NCBI GenBank assembly: GCA_030832455.1
Contig: JAURJB010000013.1
Location: forward strand, 1 to 33,335
Length of the DNA stretch: 33,335 nt
Origin: Acidimicrobiales bacterium
Lineage (GTDB): Bacteria > Actinomycetota > Acidimicrobiia > Acidimicrobiales > Ilumatobacteraceae
Direction of reading: 5' to 3'
Shown here in pieces: positions 16,232 through 23,896 of the stretch. The notes under the pieces are model-generated. The model was not told where the DNA came from. It saw nothing but the letters and a program-made list of their open reading frames with translations, and did not search any database. The position numbers were made by a program, and so were the translations under genes. Position 1 is the stretch's first letter. Every line of letters starts with the position of its first letter.

Positions 16232-17149
16232 GTGTTGCGTAAAGATGAACCGTTGTGTGTGCTCACCGTGCATGCTCATCCTGATGATGAAGCATCAAAA
16301 GGTGCACCAACAATGGCCATGTATGGAGCTCAAGGTGTGCGCACTGTGTTGGTGTGTTGTACAGGTGGCGAAGAAGGCGATGTCGCTAACCCTGCGCTGA
16401 AAGAACCAGGTCAACCATTTCATGGACTCGAGGGCGATGCCGAAAAACAATTGCTTGCACAACTTCGTCCAGCAGAGTTAGAGCAGTCGGCAAAAGTTAT
16501 TGGGTTTCATCACGTTGAGATGCTTGGATACCGCGATTCGGGAATGTTGGATAGCCCCGCAAATCAGCACCCTGATTGTTTTCATATGGCCGACTTGGAT
16601 GAAGCGGTAGGTCGATTGGTGCGCATTATTCGTCGTGAGCGTCCACACGTGTTGATTACCTACAACGATGATCAGCGCGGGTATCCGCATCCCGATCATG
16701 TCAAGGTGCACGACATCAGCATCGTTGCCTTCGATCGTGCGGCAGACAGCACGTGGTATCCCGGAGCAGGCGAGCCGTGGCAACCGCTCAAGATGTATTA
16801 CTCGGCTTGGTCGCGCATGCGACTCACCGCAATCCATGAGGCAATGTTGCGCTTGCGCGGAGAGTCACCATTTGATGAGTCATGGTTTGATCGCCCCGAT
16901 CTTGATGGCCGCATCACTACGCGTTTGCCAATCGGTAACTATTTGTATGCGCGCTCGGGTGCGTTGCGTGCACATCGCACTCAGATTGATGAAAACGAAC
17001 CGTTCTGGTTTGGACTCAGTGATGCAGAGCTTGTCGAAACGTATCCCTACGAGGATTGGATTTTGGCCAAGTCACTCGTGACAACGGTGCCGCTTGCCGC
17101 TGGCGAATATGAGGACGATATGTTTCGCGGCGTTCGTGAGTCGCGTTAA
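16232..17149 (+). CDS. mca: Mycothiol S-conjugate amidase-like (MshB/Mca family) deacetylase
   Basis: This 305-residue protein is of the LmbE/PIG-L fold. The zinc motif HAHPDDE puts H16 and D19 as ligands, and GYPHPDH supplies H153 and H156. The downstream blocks ASKGAPTMAMY, CTGGEEGD, GYRDSGM, GEPWQPLKMYY and RAHRTQID match Mca more closely than MshB by eye. Mca cleaves mycothiol S-conjugates during detoxification, releasing mercapturic acids and glucosaminyl-inositol. Its presence suggests a mycothiol-making actinomycete. The start is GTG 16232. The Mca-versus-MshB choice is moderately secure; the fold is certain. Confidence 0.85.
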   Translation: MLRKDEPLCVLTVHAHPDDEASKGAPTMAMYGAQGVRTVLVCCTGGEEGDVANPALKEPGQPFHGLEGDAEKQLLAQLRPAELEQSAKVIGFHHVEMLGYRDSGMLDSPANQHPDCFHMADLDEAVGRLVRIIRRERPHVLITYNDDQRGYPHPDHVKVHDISIVAFDRAADSTWYPGAGEPWQPLKMYYSAWSRMRLTAIHEAMLRLRGESPFDESWFDRPDLDGRITTRLPIGNYLYARSGALRAHRTQIDENEPFWFGLSDAELVETYPYEDWILAKSLVTTVPLAAGEYEDDMFRGVRESR

Positions 17150-17152
17150 GAA

Positions 17153-17992
17153 TTAGCTGGTGCGCATGGCGTCGCGAAGTGCGCGATAGCCAATCATGAT
17201 TGCGCCGCTCTTGGCAATTGCTTGGCGTAGCGAGTCATCGTTGACTACGAAGTTGTAATCGTCGATCCAACCTTCGGCAACCGTGCCAAGTGCGCGAATT
17301 TCTGGTGTATCAATACATGGTTGAACATGTATTTCCGTCACACCGGGTTGCAGATTGCGCAGTGAATTGAGCACGCGTTCGCGGCTGCCTTCGCGCCAGT
17401 CGTGATCAAAGTGATCGGGGAAGATCACGCCTTCTTCGGTTGCAAGTTTGCGGAATGGGAAACCTGCGTGTGCCTCGGTGAGTGTTGATGGCAGTCGCAC
17501 AGGCAGTTGAAACTCGACAGCCAGTTCGATGTACACATCAAAAAACTGCGGACGCAAGGTGATTGCAGTGAGGTGCGGAGCAAGGTGCGTCACGTCGATG
17601 CCCCATTCAATAGCACGGGCAATTTGTGCACGGCACTCGCGCAATACTTCGGCTGGGTCTGCGTGTTCCCACAGGTCGTCAATAGTGCGCGGGAAACCGC
17701 CTTCGCCTGATTGCAATGATGGGGCATACGTCAATGGTCCCCAGCGGTACATCTCGTGTTCGCTGTTGACGGTGAGGTGCACGCCGATGTCATCGCCGTT
17801 GTAAGTCATCACCGCATGTTTTGCCCATGGAGCCGGAACCATCAACGATGCACATGTTGCCGAGCCTTTACGCAACGCGTCGTACACACCAATGTTGGCT
17901 GCATGAAATGCGCCAAGGTCATCGCAACTGAGGATGACCAATTTCGCGTTGGCATTGTGGCCAAGGCGTTCGGCAAGTGTTGGCGTTGTCAC
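17153..17992 (-). CDS. ChbG/HpnK (YdjC-like) carbohydrate deacetylase
   Basis: This protein of about 279 residues has the YdjC/ChbG landmarks: an early metal-binding SCDDLG, NIGVYDALRKGSATCASLMVPAPW, GVHLT with a ligand histidine, and THLAPHLTAI. Family members deacetylate small amino-sugar substrates such as chitooligosaccharides or hopanoid glucosamine; the target is not evident. GTG 17992 is chosen because TAGCGT lies 7 bases upstream. The longer frame to 18127 runs through the coding region of the nuclease gene and shows no domain content. The stop lies 3 bases from the convergent Mca-like gene. Confidence 0.83.
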   Translation of the reverse strand: MTTPTLAERLGHNANAKLVILSCDDLGAFHAANIGVYDALRKGSATCASLMVPAPWAKHAVMTYNGDDIGVHLTVNSEHEMYRWGPLTYAPSLQSGEGGFPRTIDDLWEHADPAEVLRECRAQIARAIEWGIDVTHLAPHLTAITLRPQFFDVYIELAVEFQLPVRLPSTLTEAHAGFPFRKLATEEGVIFPDHFDHDWREGSRERVLNSLRNLQPGVTEIHVQPCIDTPEIRALGTVAEGWIDDYNFVVNDDSLRQAIAKSGAIMIGYRALRDAMRTS

Positions 17993-17999
17993 TGTCCAA

Positions 18000-18005
18000 A
18001 CGCTA
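18000..18005 (-). promoter_or_regulatory. Leaderless -10 (TAGCGT) for the ChbG-like gene
   Basis: Minus-strand TAGCGT lies 7 bases before GTG 17992, immediately downstream of the nuclease stop codon (18006-18008). Confidence 0.5.
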
Positions 18006-18506
18006 CTAGCGGCAGGCTTGCCACAAGCCGATATTGCTGCGCTCAGCTTGTGTTGCAGCTTGCGCAAACTGCAGTTTGTGGGCGGTGTTGGGCTCAAACA
18101 CCATGGGTTGTGCGAACCCGCGTGCAACTAATTCGAGATTGATAAACAGGTCGGTGTCGGCAACATAGACATATAACAACAGACGCCCATAGATGTCGCG
18201 TGCTTCAACATCGCGTTCGACACGCAATGCGGTGCCTTTGGGTAGTAGTTGCTCAAGATATGCACTTGCCTCTGGACCGAAACACTCGATGCCTTTTGTT
18301 GGGTGTTTGGTCTCGGGAGTATTGACGCCAATCAGACGCACGCGTTCGGTCTTGCCACCAATCGAGATATCAATGGTGTCGCCATCGACAACGCTGTGTA
18401 CTTTTGCAGCATTGGGGTCTTGAGATGATGAAACAGTGTTGCAACCAGAAAGCAACGTTGCATACATGAAGAGCACAAGGAGCAATAGGTGATGTGAGCG
18501 GCGCAT
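18006..18506 (-). CDS. Thermonuclease (SNase)-like lipoprotein
   Basis: This 166-residue protein starts at ATG 18506, giving a lipoprotein signal with a hydrophobic leucine-rich stretch and lipobox LLSGC. The staphylococcal-nuclease domain follows: VVDGDTIDI, RVRLIGVNTPE, ERDVEARDIYGRLLLYVYV, then a C-terminal helical end (GLW). The catalytic Arg and Glu residues appear to be kept. An Ile-rich upstream extension of the frame to 18563 would precede the signal peptide and is unlikely. The protein is probably anchored outside the cell, degrading DNA or RNA for nutrients or scavenging. The start has no clear leaderless -10. Confidence 0.88.
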   Translation of the reverse strand: MRRSHHLLLLVLFMYATLLSGCNTVSSSQDPNAAKVHSVVDGDTIDISIGGKTERVRLIGVNTPETKHPTKGIECFGPEASAYLEQLLPKGTALRVERDVEARDIYGRLLLYVYVADTDLFINLELVARGFAQPMVFEPNTAHKLQFAQAATQAERSNIGLWQACR

Positions 18507-18524
18507 TTGTCGTGATGTGTGAAT

Positions 18525-18530
18525 TACAGT
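18525..18530 (+). promoter_or_regulatory. Leaderless -10 (TACAGT) for the first F420 oxidoreductase
   Basis: TACAGT lies 7 bases before ATG 18538. This argues against the GTG at 18529, which would lie inside the hexamer. Confidence 0.55.
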
Positions 18531-18537
18531 GATCTGC

Positions 18538-19434
18538 ATGACTACTCGCTTGAATCTTGGCAAAATTGGTATCTGGACATGGACGCTTGACGCTCAACCA
18601 ATGCCTGCGGCGCGCGAAGCCGTGCAAGAGCTTGAAGAGTTGGGCTTTAACACCGTGTGGATCCCCGAGGCTGTTGGTCGCGAGCCGTTCGCACACGCGG
18701 GCATCTTGTTGTCGGCAACAAAACAGTTGATCCTGGCAACGGGCATCGCGTCAATGTATGCGCGCACTGCTACAACCATGCAGGCGGGTCAAAAAACTCT
18801 GACATCTGCGTTTCCCGAGCGTTTCCTGTTAGGTATCGGCGCAAGCCACGGCCACATGGTCAAGTCGTTGCATAAAACCGCATATGTCAAGCCGTATTCG
18901 GCAATGGTCGAGTACCTAGACGTAATGGACGGCGGACTGTTTATGGCTGCCGAGCCAACCACTCCGTTGCATCGAGTGTTGGCTGCACTTGGCCCAAAGA
19001 TGTTGAAGTTGGCAGGCGAGCGCGCCGATGGTGCACATCCATACTTCACCACACCACAACACACGGCTGTTGCTCGCGAAATTTTGGGTAGTGAGCCAAC
19101 ACTTGCACCAGAGCAAGCAGTGATTTTAGAAACCGATCCAACAAAAGCGCGCGCAATCGCCCGCAGTTACATGGGCACGTATACGCGTTTACCGAACTAT
19201 GCCAACAACTTGTTGCGCGAGGGTTTCACCGAAGACGACATTAAGAACCAAAGCGACAAGTTGGTCGATGCCATTTGTGCATGGGGCACACTGGACACGG
19301 TTCGCGGTCGCATTAAGGAGCACCTCGACGCCGGCGCTTCACATGTTTCGGTGCAAGTGCTGACAGAAGGTTTAGTGGAATTACCAAAAGCGCAATGGCG
19401 CGAGTTGGCAACGCTGTTGCCCGAGTTTCGCTAA
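18538..19434 (+). CDS. LLM-class F420-dependent oxidoreductase (MSMEG_4141-like)
   Basis: This 298-residue protein is of the luciferase-like monooxygenase fold. It has GKIGIWTWTLDAQPM at the start, ELGFNTVWIPEAVGREPF, LATGIASMYARTA, FLLGIGASHGHMV and a C-terminal GASHVSVQVL. The overall pattern resembles the MSMEG_4141 subfamily of F420-using enzymes. It likely reduces or oxidises an unidentified substrate with coenzyme F420 in the cytoplasm. It is transcribed alone, and its TAA stop overlaps the stop of the convergent SDR gene by three bases. Confidence 0.85.
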   Translation: MTTRLNLGKIGIWTWTLDAQPMPAAREAVQELEELGFNTVWIPEAVGREPFAHAGILLSATKQLILATGIASMYARTATTMQAGQKTLTSAFPERFLLGIGASHGHMVKSLHKTAYVKPYSAMVEYLDVMDGGLFMAAEPTTPLHRVLAALGPKMLKLAGERADGAHPYFTTPQHTAVAREILGSEPTLAPEQAVILETDPTKARAIARSYMGTYTRLPNYANNLLREGFTEDDIKNQSDKLVDAICAWGTLDTVRGRIKEHLDAGASHVSVQVLTEGLVELPKAQWRELATLLPEFR

Positions 19435-20237
19435 ACGCCAAGCACGCGCTTTTGCAGCTTGCGCATACCCGCAAGCCAACGATCACGTTCGGTTGCTTTC
19501 AGCGCCATGTATTGCGCAACTTCGGGGTGGGGCAAGATTAAGAACGTTTCTGCACGAATGGTGTCGACGCAGGCTTGTGCAACTTCTTCGGGCTCCAGCA
19601 CGCCACCGGCAACACGCACCACGTTGCCCGATGGGCCGTCGTTGCTGTTGTCTGCGCCTTTCAACATGTTGGTATTCACGCCTTGTGGGCACAAGCAACT
19701 GACCAACACTCCGCGGCCGCCATAGGTGATCGACATCCATTCGGCAAAGGCCACTGCAGCGTGTTTGGTCACGGTGTAAGGCGCAGAACCGATTTGTGAA
19801 AGTAGACCGGCAGCCGAGGCGGTGCTGCAGAAGTATCCTTCGCCGCGCGCTAACCAATCGGGCAACAAATATTTTGCGGCCCAGCGATGCGCATTGAAGT
19901 TGATATCGAATGCGGTATCCCAATCGTGTTCGCTTGTGGATAAGTCGCTACCAAGACCCACACCAGCATTAGCAAAAAACAAATCGATCTGGCCGAATTG
20001 TTCGATCGATGTGCGTATTAAGTCTGCGTTTGCTTGCTCGGTTCCTAAATTTACGGCAACGGCAAATGCGCTGTTTGGGCGCGTGGCATTCAGTGTTGCC
20101 ACAGTGACATCGAGCGGCGCGGCATCGCGATCGGCCAGCACCACGCTGGCGCCTTCTGCATGAAAGCGTTCGGCAAGCGCTTTGCCAATTCCGCCGGCTG
20201 CACCTGTGACCACAGTTACTTTCCCCCGTAATTCCAT
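19431..20237 (-). CDS. Short-chain dehydrogenase/reductase
   Basis: This 268-residue classical SDR has the cofactor motif TGAAGGIG (11-18), D36 in VVLADRD suggesting NAD(H) preference, NAG (90-92), and catalytic S141, Y154 and K158. ATG 20237 is preferred over the longer frame because the SDR fold begins at once and TAACAT lies 7 bases upstream. The substrate is unknown; an alcohol, ketone or acyl intermediate is possible. It is convergent with the F420 oxidoreductase and divergent from the small 56-residue gene. Confidence 0.87.
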   Translation of the reverse strand: MELRGKVTVVTGAAGGIGKALAERFHAEGASVVLADRDAAPLDVTVATLNATRPNSAFAVAVNLGTEQANADLIRTSIEQFGQIDLFFANAGVGLGSDLSTSEHDWDTAFDINFNAHRWAAKYLLPDWLARGEGYFCSTASAAGLLSQIGSAPYTVTKHAAVAFAEWMSITYGGRGVLVSCLCPQGVNTNMLKGADNSNDGPSGNVVRVAGGVLEPEEVAQACVDTIRAETFLILPHPEVAQYMALKATERDRWLAGMRKLQKRVLGV

Positions 20238-20244
20238 GGTTGTG

Positions 20245-20250
20245 ATGTTA
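20245..20250 (-). promoter_or_regulatory. Leaderless -10 (TAACAT) for the SDR gene
   Basis: Minus-strand TAACAT lies 7 bases before ATG 20237. Confidence 0.55.
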
Positions 20251-20284
20251 TGCGCAGAGTCATGTCTTCGTTGCACTGGTCGGG

Positions 20285-20290
20285 TATGGT
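20285..20290 (+). promoter_or_regulatory. Leaderless -10 (TATGGT) for the 56-residue protein
   Basis: TATGGT lies 7 bases before ATG 20298, which supports this start over the two upstream in-frame ATG codons. Confidence 0.5.
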
Positions 20291-20297
20291 CAAGGAC

Positions 20298-20468
20298 ATG
20301 ACCGAAGCACGTGAAGTTGCAGTAATCACCGAAGCCCTCACCGTTATCGACGAGGCGCTCGCCAAAATGCTCAACCGTGAATTGGTTTCAACCGACGAAG
20401 TAGCCGACTTGCTGCTTGATGTTCGCTTGTTGCTAACTGCTAGCGCTTCTTCCACCACGCAAGCCTGA
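20298..20468 (+). CDS. Small acidic hypothetical protein (56 residues)
   Basis: I do not recognise this gene. The 56-residue product starts MTEAREVAVITEALTVIDEA and continues with a second leucine-rich helix (VADLLLDVRLLL), so two amphipathic helices joined by a short turn are likely. There are no cysteines and no membrane segment. Support for a real gene comes from the leaderless -10 at 20285-20290 and from filling the gap between the SDR gene and WS/DGAT. Its last 29 bases overlap the convergent WS/DGAT end. A role in protein-protein contact is conceivable, but no function is assigned. Confidence 0.6.
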   Translation: MTEAREVAVITEALTVIDEALAKMLNRELVSTDEVADLLLDVRLLLTASASSTTQA

Positions 20469-21921
20469 AGCGTCGTCGCTTCATAGGCGTGTTGTCGCCA
20501 TGTGATATTCCTTTTGGAACTGTCTGCGTCTGTGGTGCATATCTAGCAATCTGCTGAAACGATTCGTTGATGCATTGCGTGAGCAACACGGGGTACGCAA
20601 CAGCTTCGGTATCGACATTGAGGCCCATGTCCAAACTGCCGTTGTAACTAAGCATGGTCAGGTTGAAGGCAACACCGCCTAGTGGTCCAAGCGGATAATT
20701 TTCAAGGATCATGGCGCCGCTGATGTACAGCGGGATACCGGCGCCACGCACATTTGATGTAGCAAAGTCAACAGTTTGGCTTTGTGTGCGTGCAATGCGC
20801 GTGAGCACCGATGTGGGCAACAGCGACGATGCGGTTGCCAGTGTGTCGAGCTGGGCATTCTTTGATGACTCGCGTGCTTGATCAACGAGTTCGTTGATTG
20901 CGGCAAAGCGTTCGGTGATCGGCATATCGCCTGTTGGCACCAGTAAGCGCACCAACGTAAAGGCGTTTGCACCCGACTCTTCGTTACGAGTACTAATCGC
21001 CATGCTGGTGCGCAGCGATTCGACGGGTGCGCCAAGTTTGCGGTGGTAGTTGCCAGCTGCATCGGCTGCAGCAGTAAGAAACGCGGTGTTCAATTTGCCA
21101 CCCAGTGCACGCGAGGCATCAATCATCTCGCGGTACGGCGCACGCAATGTTTCGGTTTGTCGTTGCAGCGAACGCTGTGTCCATAGTGGCGAGCGCGCTG
21201 GGTCGACGGTGCTCAGTTCGGAAACAAGTCCGCGCACCGTGGCAGCAGCCTGTGTGCCAAGGCCAGGCAGTTGTGTTGGGTCTTGCAACAGCTCGCGTAC
21301 TTGGCGCAATGCGCTGAGTGGCGCACGCATCACGTCTTGGAAAGAGGACGTGAGTAAATCTGATGGGCTGTTTGATGATTCGACAGGCTCGCGAAATAGT
21401 GAAGGGTCAAGTGGCGGCGGTGGCTCGGCATTGTGCTCGAGATCGAGAAACTGCATCGACAATGCAACCCCGCCTTGGCCATCCGTGATGGTGTGGTGCA
21501 GTTTTTGAATGAGTGCCGACTTGCCGCCTTCGAGTCCGTCGATGACGATGAATTGCCATAGCGGTCGTGAACGATCGAAAGCATCGGCAACAAGCAGCGT
21601 GGAGAGGTCGAGTAGTTGGCGCATGGTGCCCGGTGCAGGCAATGCCATGCGACGCACGTGATGTGCAATGTTGAATTCGGGGTCTTCTACCCAGCGTGGA
21701 GGGCCAACCGAAGCAGGTGCAGGTTGTACGCGTTGGCGTAAGCGTGCGATCACTCGTGATGCGCGATCCATTCGTGCGACGAATGCATCAAAGTTGGGTG
21801 GGCGGTCAAGAATGGTGATCGTGGCAAAAGTGGATGTAAGGAACGGATCTTTTTCTGCACGCCACATCAGTGCTTCGGCATCGCTCATGCGATCATCAAA
21901 GCGGGGCATGTCGTGGTTCAT
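20440..21921 (-). CDS. Wax ester synthase / diacylglycerol acyltransferase (WS/DGAT)
   Basis: This 493-residue protein has the bifunctional WS/DGAT layout, with the catalytic HHxxxDG motif at 142-148 (HHTITDG). DRSRPLWQFIVIDGLEG lies before it. The C-terminal condensation-like half contains SNVRGAGIPLYISGA and FNLTMLSYNGSLDMG. It esterifies diacylglycerol or fatty alcohols with acyl-CoA, making triacylglycerol or wax-ester storage lipid. ATG 21921 overlaps the upstream DsbA-like gene's TGA by 4 bases. It is the last gene of a proposed operon that also encodes a PAP2 phosphatase. The length is close to that of actinobacterial Tgs proteins. Confidence 0.93.
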   Translation of the reverse strand: MNHDMPRFDDRMSDAEALMWRAEKDPFLTSTFATITILDRPPNFDAFVARMDRASRVIARLRQRVQPAPASVGPPRWVEDPEFNIAHHVRRMALPAPGTMRQLLDLSTLLVADAFDRSRPLWQFIVIDGLEGGKSALIQKLHHTITDGQGGVALSMQFLDLEHNAEPPPPLDPSLFREPVESSNSPSDLLTSSFQDVMRAPLSALRQVRELLQDPTQLPGLGTQAAATVRGLVSELSTVDPARSPLWTQRSLQRQTETLRAPYREMIDASRALGGKLNTAFLTAAADAAGNYHRKLGAPVESLRTSMAISTRNEESGANAFTLVRLLVPTGDMPITERFAAINELVDQARESSKNAQLDTLATASSLLPTSVLTRIARTQSQTVDFATSNVRGAGIPLYISGAMILENYPLGPLGGVAFNLTMLSYNGSLDMGLNVDTEAVAYPVLLTQCINESFQQIARYAPQTQTVPKGISHGDNTPMKRRRFRLAWWKKR

Positions 21922-22517
21922 CGTGGTACCGAAGTGTGCTTGAACTCATTGAGTGAGTCCCATGCAATGTTGTCCAATATGCGATTGACCGTGGTGGTTG
22001 CTAATTGCGCATCACCCATTGGTCGGTCGAGCAAGCGAACAAATACGGCTTTGTCGCCGACAATAAATGTGGGCACACCCCACACCGAGTGCGTGCGACC
22101 ATACGACGTGTGTTCTTCTTTAATCGTGGCAAGCGGGCGACCGCTGTCTACTTCTGCCCACATCGCATCGACATCGACGCCGTACTTGGCAATTACTTCA
22201 GACAACGGTGCACGCTCGCGCAAATTTCCGTTTTGTGTATGGCGGTATTCGTACAGCGCGTGATGCATTGGCAAAAACTTGTCGGCTTGTGTGTCGCGCA
22301 CAGCAATTGATGCTTGAAGTGCAAGGATGCCGGTGTCGTCTTGTGGGCGATCCCAAATATCGGTCTGACCTTCTTCAACGTGTGATTGACCGAGGCAAAA
22401 CGGAGTGAATTTGACGTTCCATGGGGCTCCTGCTTGCAATGCGGTGGCCACATGGTCGTGCGCAATACGCCCATAGGGGCACCGGTAGTCATAGGTGAGT
22501 GCGAATGTGGTGGTCAT
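21918..22517 (-). CDS. DsbA-family thioredoxin-fold protein with a single active-site cysteine
   Basis: This 199-residue cytosolic protein has a thioredoxin fold with a helical insert. The N-terminal active site reads YRCPYGR (C13), a CxxG rather than CxxC site, and the cis-proline loop is GVPTFIVG. The family includes DsbA/FrnE-type oxidoreductases and mycothiol-dependent reductases such as Rv2466c. A single cysteine would suit a mixed disulfide with a low-molecular-weight thiol such as mycothiol. It has no signal peptide. It overlaps both neighbours by ATGA, between PAP2 and WS/DGAT. The exact substrate is unknown. Confidence 0.82.
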   Translation of the reverse strand: MTTTFALTYDYRCPYGRIAHDHVATALQAGAPWNVKFTPFCLGQSHVEEGQTDIWDRPQDDTGILALQASIAVRDTQADKFLPMHHALYEYRHTQNGNLRERAPLSEVIAKYGVDVDAMWAEVDSGRPLATIKEEHTSYGRTHSVWGVPTFIVGDKAVFVRLLDRPMGDAQLATTTVNRILDNIAWDSLNEFKHTSVPR

Positions 22518-23062
22518 ATCAGTTGGATTCCGTTCAAAAACACGAGGCCTGCAATACCCATCAGTGTGCCCACGATGGCGCCACCAACAACGTCGCTGGC
22601 GTGATGAATGCGCACACCGACGCGGCTAATGGCAATCACCATTGCTAGTGCATAAAACAGCGGCCACCATTGCCAAGCGAAGAAATAGGTAAGCACCAGT
22701 GCAGAGAAAAACGCCGATGATGAATGCCCGCTTGGAAAACTGGATGTGCGTGGTGTGCGCAAAGCAAACCGCTCGTCGCCGCTGCTGGTGGGTCGTGAGC
22801 GACGGAATAGCCGCTTGATGCCTTGGTTGAGGAGCAGGCTTTCGATGCCGATCAGGGTGGAAAACACCAACGCTTGCTGAAAGCGATCGACGCTGCCAAG
22901 TGCTCGTAACAGACCAATGATGTGCCACAAGATGCCAAAGTCGCCTACCGCGCTGGCAATGCTGAACACCACTTTGACCAACTTGTAATCGCGGATGTGT
23001 TCGAGCGAGGAGTCAACCGTGTTGTCGAATCGTTCGAAGCGGGTAGTGGGACCAAATGTCAT
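22514..23062 (-). CDS. PAP2-superfamily membrane phosphatase
   Basis: This 182-residue membrane protein carries the three PAP2 motifs: K83...R90-P91 (KRLFRRSRP), PSGH (110-113) and SRxxxxxHxxxD (146-157, with H153 and D157). Several hydrophobic segments surround them. The family dephosphorylates lipid phosphates such as phosphatidate or undecaprenyl pyrophosphate. ATG 23062 overlaps the nuclease TGA by 4 bases; the longer frame to 23152 lies inside the nuclease gene. Co-transcription with WS/DGAT suggests phosphatidate to diacylglycerol, but undecaprenyl recycling cannot be excluded. Confidence 0.88.
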   Translation of the reverse strand: MTFGPTTRFERFDNTVDSSLEHIRDYKLVKVVFSIASAVGDFGILWHIIGLLRALGSVDRFQQALVFSTLIGIESLLLNQGIKRLFRRSRPTSSGDERFALRTPRTSSFPSGHSSSAFFSALVLTYFFAWQWWPLFYALAMVIAISRVGVRIHHASDVVGGAIVGTLMGIAGLVFLNGIQLI

Positions 23063-23883
23063 GCTGCAGGACGAGGATATTTCACTGCTGCACCAACCTC
23101 GGCATCGGCAGGGTTGCCGCCAAACTCGGGACACCAATCCTTGAACGAGCAATAGTTGCAGAGAGCACTTTTCTTGGTGGGGAAGTTACCTGTGGTGCAC
23201 GCGTTGGAAATGGTTTTAAACAATGCTGAGGTTCTGGTGACAACAAACTTCATGGTCTGTTCGGTCACGGCACGCGTGTGTCGAATGCCATCTTTGACGA
23301 ACATCAGGCTCACCTTGCTCGGTGCTTCACCGCGCATTTCGCGCAACATGTAGGCGTACATGTGCAGCTGCTGCATCTTTGCATCAACGTCTTGTTCGCG
23401 CGGTGCCTTGCCAGTTTTGTAGTCGCTAATAATCAGGTTGCCTTCGGCATCACGTTCGATGCGATCGACGTAACCACGCAAACCAAAGTTATTGACAGGT
23501 GCTTCCACCCACAGTTCAAGGTCGACGACGTTGACTGCTGTTGGATCTTCCATGCGCAAGTAACTCTTCATTAACGAGTCGCAGTCTTTCCAAAAAGCAT
23601 CACGTTGTGCTTCATTTAAGTTCAAGCCGGTGATGTCATAGGTTGGTTCAAACTCGGTGCGTGCAGTGCCAGCAAACGCCAGTGCAGCTGCTTCGGTGCG
23701 TTGTGCTGGTTCGAGTTCGAACAACAACTCGAGTGCACGGTGTACTACGTTGCCTTTTACTGCGGCAATGCTTGGTGGTTGCGGAAGTTTCTGAATGTTT
23801 TGAAAACGAAACTGCAGCGGACAGTTTTGAAATGTGCTGGTGCTTGAAGGCGAGAGTGCTTCGGGAATAGGCCATGCGGTCAT
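23059..23883 (-). CDS. RecB-like PD-(D/E)XK nuclease with 4Fe-4S cysteines
   Basis: This 274-residue protein has a RecB/Cas4/AddB-type nuclease domain. H48 in GNVVHRALE, D140 in YVDRIE and D154-Y155-K156 in SDYKTGK form the metal-dependent active site. An early cysteine, C21 in FQNCPLQF, and a C-terminal C242-x2-C245-x5-C251 form the usual four-cysteine Fe-S cluster set. Such proteins degrade DNA ends, but the physiological role of stand-alone actinobacterial copies is unclear. ATG 23883 is chosen because the nuclease domain begins there and it lies 13 bases after the upstream gene's stop. No cas genes are nearby, so a CRISPR role is not supported. Confidence 0.87.
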   Translation of the reverse strand: MTAWPIPEALSPSSTSTFQNCPLQFRFQNIQKLPQPPSIAAVKGNVVHRALELLFELEPAQRTEAAALAFAGTARTEFEPTYDITGLNLNEAQRDAFWKDCDSLMKSYLRMEDPTAVNVVDLELWVEAPVNNFGLRGYVDRIERDAEGNLIISDYKTGKAPREQDVDAKMQQLHMYAYMLREMRGEAPSKVSLMFVKDGIRHTRAVTEQTMKFVVTRTSALFKTISNACTTGNFPTKKSALCNYCSFKDWCPEFGGNPADAEVGAAVKYPRPAA

Positions 23884-23896
23884 GTAATTGTCGTTT

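Noticed and set aside
17993-18127. N-terminal extension of the ChbG-like protein
   Set aside because: The extension overlaps the nuclease gene and carries no fold-related sequence; TAGCGT supports GTG 17992.
23059-23883. Cas4 as part of a CRISPR system
   Set aside because: The fold and Fe-S cysteines fit, but there are no repeats, spacers or other cas genes in the window. Stand-alone RecB-like nucleases of this type are common in Actinobacteria.
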